Below the pieces are notes generated by a model. That model was not told the DNA's origin and ran no database searches. It was given only the letters and a program-made list of their open reading frames with translations. The translations under genes were made by a program, and so were the position numbers. Positions 11,031-21,852 of a stretch of 64,000 nucleotides of DNA are shown here, one piece after another. The DNA comes from Hypericum androsaemum (lineage: Eukaryota; Streptophyta; Magnoliopsida; Malpighiales; Hypericaceae): positions 15,761,912 through 15,825,911 of the forward strand of contig OZ023188.1 of NCBI GenBank assembly GCA_963995505.1, in the 5' to 3' direction. Within the stretch, counting starts at the first letter, position 1. Each line of letters starts with the position of its first letter.

Positions 11031-11212
11031 ATCATGTTAGACACTGTCATTCGGAACATTGGAATTGGTGATGTCCGCGCTCCTCAACAACCCGGAGGTA
11101 CCGGAGAAAGCTAGAAAGGAACTAGACAATCAAATTGGTCATGATCACGGTCGTCTCTTCGAAGAAACCGACACTTCAAAGTTGCCATATCTCCAAAGCA
11201 TCATCTCGGAGA
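11031..11212 (+). pseudogene. P450 exon 2 scrap (I-helix end to K-helix)
   Basis: The frame reads [17 protein letters not shown], then [14 protein letters not shown] and [12 protein letters not shown]. This corresponds to the start of a CYP81-type exon 2 up to the K-helix, where the sequence stops abruptly. The I-helix threonine motif is decayed. At 11212 it joins an inverted piece of exon 1 from another gene type. No functional product is possible. Confidence 0.8.
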
Positions 11213-11580
11213 CGGGGGCGGTTGGCTAGGACGACTTCGTTCTTGGTCAGGCATTCCTCGGCGGCCGACGACGAGGAGACGATCACGGCTCGTTGGGTTC
11301 CGAAGTTGAAGGTCGCTACTGGGCCGTACGTTTGGGAGATCTTCTGGAAGCAACGGTGGGTTGGTGGCTTGAGGAGTTGGAGGTGGCCGAGTATCGGGAG
11401 AGAAGGTAGGCCCGGTGGGAGGTTCTTGTGGCTTGTTTTTTATCGGTACAACTGGTACGCGAGGACGAGGAAGATTAGAGATAGGGAGGCGTAGAGAATC
11501 GTGTCTTCCATGTCTTGTCAGGTTGGAGGGTTCCTCTGGATTGGGAATGGTGAATATATAGAACACATCTTTGGAAGCTA
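11213..11580 (-). pseudogene. Inverted P450 exon 1 scrap with its promoter-proximal flank
   Basis: On the minus strand the ATG is at 11511-11509 and reads MEDTILYASLSLIFLVLAYQ, then a TAA stop, then the hinge and first conserved region (GTQRAVIVSSSSAAEECLTK, then VVLANRP) to about 11213. It is the same gene type as the pseudogene at 20262-21852, including about 70 bp of upstream sequence with TATATA. The in-frame stop and loss of everything after about residue 100 make it a pseudogene. Its orientation is opposite to every other P450 in the window. Confidence 0.85.
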
Positions 11581-11598
11581 GTCCCTTTTTTTAAAATT

Positions 11599-12633
11599 GG
11601 GATAAGTACCATTTGAATTTTGTGGTTTACACGGATTTTGTGATATGATCCTCAGGTCTAAAAACGATTTTTTTGGTAGTTGTGGTTTTACGTTTTTTGT
11701 GTCAGAGACTCGGGAAGGTTCCCGAGCCAAAAATCAGCTCCGAACCTAGAAATGGCGTCGTCCGATGCTGAGTTGTCTCGCCACGTTGGAACATTTTGCT
11801 TGGTTGGTTTGCTGGTTGACACGAAATAAAATATTCATTTCAATCACTTATTTCTTCGTATTTTTTCAAAAACACCCCTCTTCTTCTTCTTCTTCTTCCT
11901 CGTCTCCCCTCTCACCTCTCTTCTTGGATGCATACATTACATCCATAGCTCCCATCACCAAGAACAAAAAATGAAACATCGCCAGAGCTAGGCCTTGGAC
12001 GGAGCTCGGGGTTGGACGACCTTGGACATAGCTCTGGGTTGGGACAGCCTTGGACGGAGCTCAAGGTTGGGACGGCCTTGGACAGCGTCGGAGAACTCAA
12101 AAATGCCCTCCCTAGAGGGAGGAAGGGAAACTTCATTCCGAAAATGAACTCTTGTTGTCGGAGACAAGGTCGCCAGCGGAGAGGAAGAAGATGAAGACGA
12201 AGGGGGTGAGAGAGAGAAGTGAGAAATCATGGGACTATTTTTGGGTATAGTTCTCCATGAGTTGGGTTCCTGGGTTTAGGGTTGTGAAGGTTTTATGGAG
12301 GAAGGAGATAGGTGAGAAGAAGAAAGAGAAGAAGAAAAAGAAAAAAGAGGGGAGAGGGGTGTTTTTGAAAAGTTATAAAACTAATGGATTAAAATTGATA
12401 TTTTATTTCGTGCCAACTAATAAAATCAACCGGGCAAAAATTTCCACCGTGGCGAGACAACTCAGCATCGGACGACGTCGTTTCTAGATTCGGAGCTAAT
12501 TTTTGGCTTGGGAGCCTTCCCGAGCCTCTAACACAAAAAACGTGAAACCACAACTACCAAAAAATTATTTCTAGATCTCAGGATCATATCGCAAAATCTG
12601 CATAAACTACAGAATTCAAATAGTACTTATTCC
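11599..12633. mobile_element. Mutator-like element with long inverted ends (9-bp TSD TTTAAAATT)
   Basis: A 1,035-bp element with roughly 220-bp imperfect terminal inverted repeats. The ends read GGGATAAGTACCATTTGAAT on the left and, complemented, GGAATAAGTACTATTTGAAT on the right. Perfect 9-bp duplications TTTAAAATT lie at 11590-11598 and 12634-12642, as expected for Mutator-like elements. The middle contains a short tandem repeat (11987-12095) and purine/pyrimidine-rich stretches. No transposase. A second member of the family is at 44424-45421. Confidence 0.88.
11987..12095 (+). repeat. Tandem repeat of about 28 bp, about four units
   Basis: Units built on GGCCTTGGACGGAGCTCGGG followed by GTTGGGAC repeat about four times with small differences inside the MULE. 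Open frames over this stretch on both strands are repeat-derived. Confidence 0.7.
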
Positions 12634-12642
12634 TTTAAAATT

Positions 12643-13053
12643 TGAATGGGAGAAAGGTCGTGATGGTGACTTTTGTGGTGGCTACACTTATTGGGATTGA
12701 ATAAAGATCCCAGATTGTTCATCCATGAATTGGCCTGGTTTTATTTAAATGGTTCTTCCTAGTAGCTTCATTTGTGATATTTTCACATTATGCAATATTT
12801 GAACACTCATTAAGTCGATTAATTCATATTAGAATTAGATAAAAAAATTTTAAAAGTGATAAATTTTATAACAAATATTTAACAATGTTGTTTCTTATAA
12901 GATCAAATTCGATATCTTTTGTTTAAAATAAATTTATTTTATCATAAATTAATCTAAATACTTAATGATAAGTTATTTTAGAACATGTACATTTCGTTGT
13001 TGGACAACATCAACACCCCAGTAGCTTTCTAACTAAAAAAGAAAGTAGTTTTC
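12643..13053. other. AT-rich intergenic DNA
   Basis: Between the MULE and the copia LTR. I see no gene, repeat boundary or RNA structure here that I can support. Confidence 0.5.
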
Positions 13054-13834
13054 TGTTAGGGTTTGTCTCAAATTCTAGACAAATTTGAACTCTTATTCCT
13101 ATTTAGTAAAGGAATATAATCTCCTATATATATCGACCTGTGCCTAAGAGAGCGTTGACCCCAATTTGTGTGTGCCTCTTCTCCAGCTTTAAGCTCATCG
13201 TCTACATCAGACCATCTTCACTCTGTGTGTGCCTCTTCTAGTAAGCTCCATGCTCAATCTTGAACATGACATCATCCGCCTCAATCTTGAAAACTCCACC
13301 TCGAATGAAATTTTTTACAAGTATCTCAACAATATATACTCACTCATGTCTTCAACTCCAAAAGAACCAACACAACGGAAGAAAATCTTCATGTGCGCAA
13401 CACGAGAGTTTTTCACATTGGAGTAAACCATTCCAACACCTACAACATTGCCTAAATCTCATAGGCCAGCTTCAATCCCAGAAGCTCCAGTACGACCAAT
13501 ACTCATCTCAGTATGGTGTACTCTCACGGGGCACTCTCAAACTATTTCTTTACCGATATAGTAGACTCCACCTCCACGTGAAACCTCCAGTATGGTCTTC
13601 TTAAGATCCACCACTTTGTCCAACATGATACGATCACTCCATGATTGATCAACCATGAACCCAAAATAGACCCGATCATATTTCATGGAACAACAGACTC
13701 TCTAGAGAAAGAAGTCGCCTCCAACTCCTCTAACCTTCTCACCATCTCTACCACACATATATCCACCACATGCGTAGGAGATACCATTAGACCCGAGCTC
13801 AAAGTCCAACAAGATTTGGGTCAAACACCTAACA
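13054..13834 (-). mobile_element. 3' LTR of a Ty1/copia element
   Basis: Runs from TGTTAGGGTTTG to ACACCTAACA on the + strand (781 bp). It is followed at 13835-13848 by AGTCTCCACCTTGA, the complement of a copia polypurine tract (CAAGGTGGAGACT), which fixes the orientation as minus. The 5' LTR is not present, so no target duplication can be tested. Short ORFs on the + strand here are not genes. Confidence 0.75.
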
Positions 13835-14813
13835 AGTCTCCACCTTGAACCAAATCACATGACCGATCTTCAACCATGAATCTCCCAGACCTGAACCAAT
13901 CTTCAATTCAACAGGACCCCAATCTAATCCTTCCTTCAAATTCTTCTCAACTCACCACGTCTATCATTCAGAAATAATTTTCTTGCTCCTCTATCTCTGG
14001 CAATCTCCATACCAAGAATCTTATTAGTATGACCCAAATCTTTCATCTCAAACTCGCTACTCAACAGAGCTTTGAGCTTCCTCACCTCTCCTTTGTCACT
14101 GGCAGCAATTAACTTGTCATCCACATATATGAGCAAATACATTTGGAAATCATCGTGTAACCTTTTCAAGTAAACACAACTATCATACTTGCTCCTCTGG
14201 GAGATCATAAAGGAATCATACTTTTTATACCACTGCCTCGGAGACTGCTTAAGGCCATACATGGACTTCTTTAACAAGCACACATGGTCTTTTTTGCCTT
14301 CAACATGAAAATTTGTAGGCTGTGCCATATAAATTCGCTCCTCAAACTCTCCATTCAAGAAAGCTATCTTCACATCAAGCTGTTTAAACTCCAAGAGTGA
14401 AGACATATCTAGATAAGAACATGAACTTATCAAGATCTCCAGCATAATCTGAATCAACGAAACTAACAACTCCATCACTGGTGCTTCCAAACTATAGGCA
14501 CACACCTTTGGTACCCTTCAAGTATCTCATAATCCACTCCACTGCTCTCCAGTGACCTTCTCCAGGATTTGCCATAAACCTGCTAACGATACTTACAGCA
14601 TATGCCAAATTTGGGCGTGTGCAAACCATAGCATATATCAGAGAACCAACATCACTGGAGTATGGAACACTAGATATATAATCGATCTCAGCAGCTGACT
14701 ATGGAGACAAAGCGGATGAAAGCCAAAAATGTGTGCCAAAAGAAGTACTCACAGGATTACCGGTCAAACACTTAACACTTCCTAACTTGGAATTCTGTCA
14801 GACATCAAGCAAC
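13835..14813 (-). pseudogene. Copia reverse transcriptase/RNase H remnant with segments in the wrong order
   Basis: Read on the minus strand, 14790 to about 14400 encodes a late pol segment (SSDVGSLIYAMVCTRPNLAY, then VEWIMRYLKGT). It is followed directly by 14400 to 13936, which encodes an earlier segment: QLDVKIAFLNGE, YGLKQSPRQWYKK, the catalytic LIYVDD and FEMKDLGHTNKILGM. In a normal copia pol the second block precedes the first. The part between IN and RT is missing and several stops are present. This is a rearranged, dead copy. Confidence 0.8.
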
Positions 14814-14823
14814 ACTCAAGTAG

Positions 14824-15721
14824 GGATGGCAATGGGCAGGATCCGGGTAGGATCCATATCCTTATCCTCTTTTTAAATGGTAGATCCAGATCCTTATCCT
14901 TATCCTCTTTAAAAATAAGGATTTGGGCAGGATCTGGGTCCGAAAAAATCGGGCAGGATCAGGGCGGTCCGCGGGTCAAATTTTTTTTAAAATATTTAAT
15001 TTTTAAAAATTAAATTATCTTTTGATAGTTTTTAAATAGCAGTGAGACATTTTCATGCATTAAACAAATCAATACAAAGAAACCAAACAAGCAAATCCAA
15101 AAAAAGTTGAAGTTAGGTAAGTTAAAATTGAGAATTTGGTTCGTAATTTTAGCTGCTATTACATGGGGCCTATGGCTGCTTCATACAATATTATCTTGTG
15201 GCTGCTTCGTACAGTATTATTTTTAATAAGGCGAGGTGCGGTAATGAGCTTCTCCTGCATTCTGTCTTCTTTCATGCTCAAGAGTGGATTCTTTGGACGA
15301 ATGGCTTGATTATTCACAATCAATCGTTGCTCAATTTCTTGATTGCCTACAAGAATTTATAGATCCCTCTTCTTCACCTCTTGAGGTTAAGGGAACATTT
15401 TGGTCGAGGCTGGAGTTGTTTGTAACTGATGTAAATATTGGGCCCCTGTATCACTTCTTTCTTTTTGTGCTTGCTCTGTTTTGAACTATCGTTTTAGTAA
15501 AGAATATTTAGCTACCAAAAAAATTGAGAATTTGGTATTATATCTAATAATTAATATACATATATATTATTTTAATATTAATTTATAAAATTCGGGTAGG
15601 ATCAGGGCAGGATCCTATAGATTCATATCCATGCCCTTATCTTTTTAAAATATTAGGATCCGGGCAGGATTAGGGTCTAGACCCGGTCAAAGTCAACGGA
15701 TCTTGGACCCTTCGGATCTGG
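14824..15721. mobile_element. Unclassified repeat starting GGGATGGCAATGGG, with 10-bp flanking duplication
   Basis: The block is bounded by ACTCAAGTAG at 14814-14823 and again at 15722-15731. Both ends are rich in GGATCC, CAGGATCCGGG and GGATCAGGGCAGG motifs, and the start TAGGGATGGCAATGGG resembles hAT-type non-autonomous repeats common in plants. The right end lacks a clear inverted match to the left, so the class is uncertain. A LINE fragment (15141-15521) is inserted in its AT-rich middle. Confidence 0.55.
15141..15521 (+). mobile_element. 5'-truncated LINE fragment (15-bp TSD)
   Basis: About 380 bp ending in CTACCAAAAAA, flanked by the 15-bp duplication AATTGAGAATTTGGT at 15126-15140 and 15522-15536. 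Variable-length duplication, a 3' A-tail and a truncated body are the signature of target-primed reverse transcription. The small ORF from about 15284 (MDSLDEWLDY, then SPLEVKGTFWSRLELFV) may be a relic of the LINE 3' end; I do not recognise a domain. Confidence 0.75.
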
Positions 15722-15750
15722 ACTCAAGTAGCTTCCTAAGTGGACATTGT

Positions 15751-17986
15751 AATAAGTAATTAAAATAACGGGTGAGAAAAAATCCCAAATTTCCCTTCGA
15801 CTCTCTTCTTCCCCGAAAAATAGACATCCCCAAATTTCCTAACCTAACTCTTCCCAACCCAATCAAATCCCCCCAAATCTAGTTCCAAGGCTGTCTCCTC
15901 GAGTCTGTCGCTTCTCTCCACCGCCTTTCACCGGAGGGAAAGCCGGGGGGGTGTGGAGCCCTATTTTTTTTTGTAAATTAGATGGATTTGTCAACTCTTT
16001 TTTGTTGACAATTTGTCGCTTAATTAGAGATTTTCCAAGTTTCGAGAGTTTTTCAATGGCTTTTGCTCTGTGGTGGGTGCGTACATCATGTCAAAAAGGT
16101 CCAAGAGACAATCGAGGTTTGGATTCATCCGGGTACCCTGCCAGGAAGATATCGATTCCATTATCCTCAAGGTAAATGGTTTTAAGATTGATCAAAAGTG
16201 GTTGTTTGTGTCAAAAGCAAAACTTCTGAGGGGAGGAAAAATAAGCCTGGCATTTCAAGAAGGGATTTGCTCTAAAGCAAAAAAATTCCAAGTTGCAAAA
16301 TGGGTCCAAAAGGACAAATCATTTGTTGAGACCCTCCGGAGTAAATCGGCTCAGCAAGAATGTCGTGAAGTTACACAGACGACCATCAGATATCTCCCCC
16401 CAGAGGAACTAGAGGACGGCTGGCTTAGAAGGAGTTTAGTGGCGACTCTACTAGATGCAGGGCAAATGAAGTTCATCCATCAAAACCTACACAACTGTAG
16501 CATTCGAGACTTCCAAGCCCTTGCTCTGGGTGTAGAGGAGGTGCTTATTTCCTTCTCTAGTGCCGAGGATATGCAGATTTGTTGTATGAAGTTGGGACCC
16601 TACTTCAAAGAGATTGCTCGGTGGTCGCCTCAATTTAGAGCTAGTACGAGGTGTCTCTGGCTTCAGATCAGGGGCATTCCCTTTCAGGTGTGGTCTAATA
16701 CTTTTCTTGAATGTCAATAAAGCGCTAAAGTAAGAGACTTAATATCAGAATTGGTGATGAGTTATATGATGTTAGGATTGATGAATTTGTCTCCAATGAG
16801 GTCGAGAACCAACCCAACTCAGATTGGGCCTTTGGATGTGCAGAATCCTTTAGTCACTTTGGGAATTTTGTAGAACTAGGTGATGATGCTCAATGTGTTG
16901 CTGAGAATTCACAAGGAATCGAGCATCATGCTGAGCCTGTTGAGCAACTGGTAGACGATCTTGGATTTGTGCAGTTTGAATCTCTTGAAACATCGAGGAA
17001 AATTAGGTGTTGCGATGATGTATTAAATCATGAAGAGAGTGGTCGGACTGAGGAGGTTGGCCCGCATATTTTGCCTCTTCAGGTTAAAGTCGCAACTGAT
17101 GTTTTGGCTATTGGTTGTGTTGATCACCAACTGGGCACAAATTCAGAGATTGAACCAGAAGTTGCTCATGCTTTGGAGGAATTGATCTGGATGAATGAGA
17201 TTGCTCGAAATATTGTTGAGGATATCATTCAGAATATGACTATGACATATGTGTCCTTGACCGAACCCTGCAACTCAAGCCCACAAGGTTCAGCCCCGAC
17301 TGTGCAAAGGCCAGCGAATGGAAAAGGAAAGGGCATCCAAACTGCAGTTAGGTCCAGCTCCCGGACGAGGAAGCTAACGAGCAAGGCGACAGCTCTCATA
17401 AAGATTCCTCCAAGGAAATTAACTGTTAAAGCCCAAATCAAACATCAGGAGGACATTAGCATTGCTACTCTTTTGGAAGGAATTGAGGAGCAAGCAAATC
17501 GCTATCTCGGGCAAGCTAAATTGGCAAAAGATACTTGGGATATGGTCAGAAACTTTGGTACCTCAGATGCGGACGCTTCGGATATCCTCAACGGGTTAAG
17601 AGATGCAGTAGTTGGAAAAGACCAAAACAAGGCCTTCAAGCCTCCTTGATCCTATTTAGGTGTTTTGATTTTGGTGGTCCGCACTGTTTGGTATTTTGGT
17701 GGTTCATGAACCTGAATGAAACTCATCTTTGCTGTTTTGGTTCTTTGCTTTGGTATCAGTGGTCGATGTTGCTTTGGTTGTTGTCCAGGTGCTTTTATGC
17801 CTAGATGCAAGGAGTTGAGGACCTATTCTGGTTTATTTTTCTGGATTCTAGATTAGGAAGTTAAATTGATTTTATCATGTAATTAGCTACTTTGATTTGA
17901 GTCTATCTTGCTCTATATGAGATGTAATTTTCTTGGTGTAACTACTCTTGGAGTTTTTTGAGGAGTAATATAATTTTTTTAAAAAC
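15751..17986 (+). mobile_element. L1-type LINE carrying ORF1 only (TSD TGGACATTGT)
   Basis: A 2,236-bp insertion flanked by TGGACATTGT at 15741-15750 and 17987-17996, ending in TTTTTTTAAAAAC. It has a pyrimidine-rich 5' leader (15751-16087), an ORF1 and a 3' UTR that follows the ORF1 stop directly. No endonuclease or reverse transcriptase ORF2 is present. The complete 5' leader suggests the deletion happened in a source element that was then copied as a unit, i.e. a non-autonomous LINE. Confidence 0.8.
16088..17649 (+). pseudogene. LINE ORF1 protein (RNA-binding), one frameshift
   Basis: The ATG at 16088 starts MSKRSKRQSRFGFIRVPCQE. RFGFIRV resembles the RRM-type RNP motif of plant L1 ORF1 proteins, and the following region (LFVSKAKLLRGG, YFKEIARWSP, RCLWLQIRGIPFQVW) resembles the DUF4283-type domain. 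A frameshift at about 16718-16740 breaks the frame; coding continues with IRIGDELYDVRIDEFVSNE and then a less conserved tail with basic RSSSRTRKLTSKA, stopping at 17649. The protein would bind LINE RNA. Apart from that frameshift the frame is open, so the copy is not very old. Confidence 0.75.
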
Positions 17987-17996
17987 TGGACATTGT

Positions 17997-18906
17997 GACG
18001 CACGTCTAATATCTGGAATTGGCTTTATCAACCAAAAACTAAGGCTTGATTATTTTTTAGTCGATTTTAAAATTTTTAATCAAAATTTTCGTATTAGTTT
18101 GATTACCTAACTTTTTACGGTTCAGTTTTATTGTCGCATATTATTGTTCTAAGTGGGTACCAGTAACCACTACTTATCACAGGTATCACTCATCCTAGTA
18201 CTATCATTCAACATAGATTGTACGAGCCTCTGGCTTCTTTTTCTGCGGGCTGGGCTTCTTTGATTGCCATTTTGGGTTTATTCTCTGGGCTGGACCTCTA
18301 GGAGCCTGGGTTCGTTCTCCGGGATAGGCTCTTTCAATACGGGCTTGGGCTATCAAATGCTGGCCGAACAAGCACGTGTGCCGTGTAAATCAAATCATTG
18401 GTATTATATTAGTAACTGAAGTTCAATCCCAACTTTGTTAGATGTTAATGAATAATGATCCCGATATATATATATATATATATGATAAATCAATATATAA
18501 AGAAGTAGACATATATATTATTATCACGTCACTTCACTGTATATCATTATCACTTTACGTATATATTGTTATCACTTCACTTGACACATATTTTTGATAA
18601 GTAGTAATTTTTGTCTCAACCTGTGTTTGAACTTTGGCCACCCACTCACATGTATATTATTTGTATCACTTTATATCATACCATTATCACTTTAGTGTAT
18701 AAATCATTATAACTTCACATATATATCATTATCACTTTATGTCATTCTGACAAAGATCGGCGCATTTGGTCTCGATGGTGCTTCCTGGGCTTGGTCCCAG
18801 CGAATCCAGGCCCTTTATGGTCACACCAAAATGTTCTCACCGGCAAAAGCTGTTCTAATTGTAATTAATTGTGTTCATTGCCCAACCATTTTTTGGTTCT
18901 AGTTTT
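17997..18906. other. AT-rich intergenic DNA with simple repeats
   Basis: An (AT)n run lies at 18464-18483. From about 18500 to 18750 a loose repeat of ATATCATTATCACTTTA occurs about six times with variation. Near 18247 GCGGGCTGGGCTTCTT recalls the 3' flanks of the intact P450 genes. No gene is seen. Confidence 0.6.
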
Positions 18907-19789
18907 TAAAAGATATTTTAATACTCTGTATTATAAAAAATAGACATTTTGATCTCTATTTTAAAAACACTCAACAAAGTACCTTGTATTTAAATGAATC
19001 TAACATTTTGCTGATTGGAGGTGACGTGGCAAAGCTGACGTGGATAATTAAATGAATCAACCGCTTCTCCGGTCCGCCGCCGTCCGTCCGTCCGTCGATC
19101 ACCCTTCTCCGGCTACGCTCCTGTTACTCTACCTTCCTCGGCCGACCAGCTTCCCTCCGGTGTGAGAGCCGCACAAAGATAAACAAAGGCAAGCAACAAA
19201 ATCGGCAAAGTAAAACCCTTGAAGCTTCGAAGTCGTCGGTGATACGTGGTGCCGATCTGAGAGGGAATCGCCATTAAACAATTAAAAACCTCCGCAAAAT
19301 TCTTTTTCTGAATCTCCCCTCCGGACAAATCTGAGGAGAGGCGGGGGTTGGTTCAATCCGATCCTTTTCCATTTTCCTCTCTAGATATTTCTTCTCGATC
19401 TTCTTTCCTCAAATTCGACAATTAGAAGGGTACTCTGAATTCATGAAAAATGAAGAAAGAAATAATTTCCACGAGGATGGGGTTGCTCTCGCATGGGGTT
19501 TCCCTGCTTCTTACCCATTTTCATGAGGATGGGATTCTCCTAGTTCCAATTAAACTTAGTTCGTTCCAATTAAACCTACAAACCCAGTTCCAACTAAACC
19601 TAATTCAAATCCAGTTCCATGACTAAATTATCCACGTCATCGAAGTTATTACTATATTAGCATTGCCACATCTGCTCCCATCACCAAAAGGTTAGATTCA
19701 CCTAAATATAGGGTAATTTATTAGGTATTTTTTAAATAGGAGTGTAAAGTATTTATTTCTTATAATACATGGTATTAAAGTATTTTTTA
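18907..19789. mobile_element. TIR transposon (Mutator-like) with possible captured fragment
   Basis: About 880 bp with long imperfect terminal inverted repeats: left AAAAGATATTTTAATACTCT, right complement AAAAAATACTTTAATACCAT, with similarity continuing for about 110 bp (GTATTATAA, GAATCTAAC). I could not establish a target duplication. The GC-richer middle contains a 71-codon minus-strand frame at 19113-19328 with a hydrophobic stretch LPILLLAFVYLCAALT; it may be a captured exon but I do not recognise it. Confidence 0.6.
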
Positions 19790-20237
19790 TCCCTTCTTAA
19801 TATGTGTTCCTCTTATTTTGGCAGGTTAGCAAAACAATTAATTTCTCATTAGGGAAAACAAATTAAACTAATATCGGTAGCATTTGACGGCATGGTTGCT
19901 TCTGAGAAAACCATTAAATTATCGGTAAGTATGCCCTGACTTTTGTCAAACAACTGCTTGCCTAATCATGTTTTAAGTTGCAAGTCAAAGTCACCCAATT
20001 CAATGCCAACTGCTTACCATATGAATAGCTTTTCGTAATTATATAAATTCAAAGTCATCTGTGAAGAAACTTAAGTTGCTGGTCAAAGTCATTTGTTTAT
20101 TATAATGAATGCTACACAGTAGGAATATAACTAAATAAAAATTTGATACGTAATCCAACAATAACCTTGGATTCGGATACTAAATATATAAATAAGAAAA
20201 GTCAATCTCAATATACTTCTATATATTCCCACACCAC
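19790..20237. other. Upstream flank of the 20 kb P450 pseudogene
   Basis: AT-rich, no gene recognised. TATATA near 20221 with CACACCACATGAACCCTCCAA downstream matches the sequence before the inverted scrap at 11511-11580, so it is the old promoter region of this P450 type. Confidence 0.5.
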
Positions 20238-20261
20238 ATGAACCCTCCAACCTCACAAAAC

Positions 20262-21852
20262 ATGGAAGACACATTTCTCTACGCTTCCTTGCTCTAATCT
20301 TCCTCGTCATCGCCTAATAATTGCACCGATCAAAAACATGCCATAAGAACCTCCCACCGGGCCCACCTTCTCTCCCGATCCTCGGCCACCTCCACCTCCT
20401 CAAGCCACCAACCCACCGTTGCTTCCAGAAGATCTCCCAAACGTACGGCCCAGTAGCCACCTTCAACTTCGGAACCCAACGAGCCGTGATCGTCTCCTCG
20501 TCGTCGGCCGCCGAGGAGTGCCTGACCAAGAACGACGTCGTCCTAGCCAACCGCCCCCACATCACATACGTGGGGAAGTACATAAACTACGACAACACCA
20601 CTCTCATCATGGCTCCTTACGGCGACCACTGGCGGAACCTACGTCGTATCGGCGCGATAGAGATATTCTCAACGCACCGGATCAACATGTTCGCCAACAT
20701 CCGGAAGGACGAGACCAAGCTGTTGCTGAGGAAGATGTCGCGTGGGTCCCGACAGGGCTTCGCCAAGGTGGAGATGAAGTCGGTGCTGTCGGAGTTGACG
20801 TTCAACGTGATCATGAGAATGGTCGCGGGGAAGAGGTACTACGGCGAGGACAAAGCGACCGACAAGGAGGAGGCGAGGGAGTTCAAGAATCTCATCTTTG
20901 AGATAACTAGCGCAGGATTAGAGAACGTGGAGGATTTCGTGCCGGTTTTGAAGTGGCTCAGTGGGGGTAAGTTCGAGGAGAGAGTGAAGTCGCTTGGCGA
21001 GAGAATGGACGAGTTCTTGCAAGGGTTAGTTGACGAGCACCGCAACAAGGAGGAGCGTAAAGAGTATGCTACTAATCGTACGATGATTGATCATTTGCTG
21101 TCCTTGCAAGAGACTGAACCGGAGTATTACACTGATGTAATTATCAAGGGGCTTATTGTGGTTAGCAACTCATGTCCTTTTAATTATTATATCACTAATT
21201 ACGAGTACGTTTAATTTGTTTACTCATTCTTTATGGATTATGTGCATAGATAATGATTCTAGCGGGGACAGATACATCCGCGGTAACAATGGAATGGGCA
21301 ATGTCTAACCTGGTCAACCACCCAGATGTCTTGAACAAGGCTAAAGAAGAACCAGACACTCATATCGGACAAGAGCGGCTTATCGAGGAAACTGATCTTT
21401 TCTATCTTCATTATCTCCGGAACATTATATCAGAGACATTGCGACTGTACCCGGCAGTCCCTTTGCTTCTACCACACTATTCCTCCGATGATTGTACCAT
21501 TGGTGGGTTCGATGTGCCTCGTGCTACGATGGTGTTACTCAACGCGTGGGCTATCCATAGAGAACCTACGCTCTGGGAGGAGCCGGAGAGATTTGAGAGC
21601 GAGGAGAAGGATGGTCATAGGATGATGCCCTTCGGGTTGGGCCGAAGGGCTTGTCCAGGGTCAGGTTTGGCGCAACGCGTTATGGGATTGACCTTGGGGG
21701 CCCTAATCCAATGCTTTGAGTGGAAGAGAATTGGCGAAGAATTGGTAGATATGGGGGAAGGGATGGGCAATACCATGCCTAAAGCCCAGCCATTGGAAGT
21801 CGTGTGTAAAGCTCGTGGTATCGTGGGTAAGGTTCTTGCTGAAGTTGCCTAG
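20262..21852 (+). pseudogene. CYP81-type P450 with broken N-terminus
   Basis: The ATG at 20262 reads MEDTFLYASLL and then stops: compared with the related scrap at 11511 one base is missing around 20290. The long frame from about 20321 onward ([20 protein letters not shown] and so on) has no usable ATG and is preceded by TAA. Exon 1 ends at 21160, intron 21161-21249, exon 2 starts at 21250 ([10 protein letters not shown]). I-helix, ETLR, PERF and the heme loop [10 protein letters not shown] are present. Relative to its copy at 30440-30480 five residues just before PERF are deleted in frame. The membrane anchor is lost, so a correctly placed enzyme is unlikely, though most of the catalytic domain is readable. 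Confidence 0.85.

Noticed and set aside
20321..21214. Long open frame as an intact P450 gene
   Set aside because: It starts at TTG after a TAA, the ATG at 20262 is out of frame, and the membrane anchor is lost. The end also runs past the exon 1 donor site into the intron.
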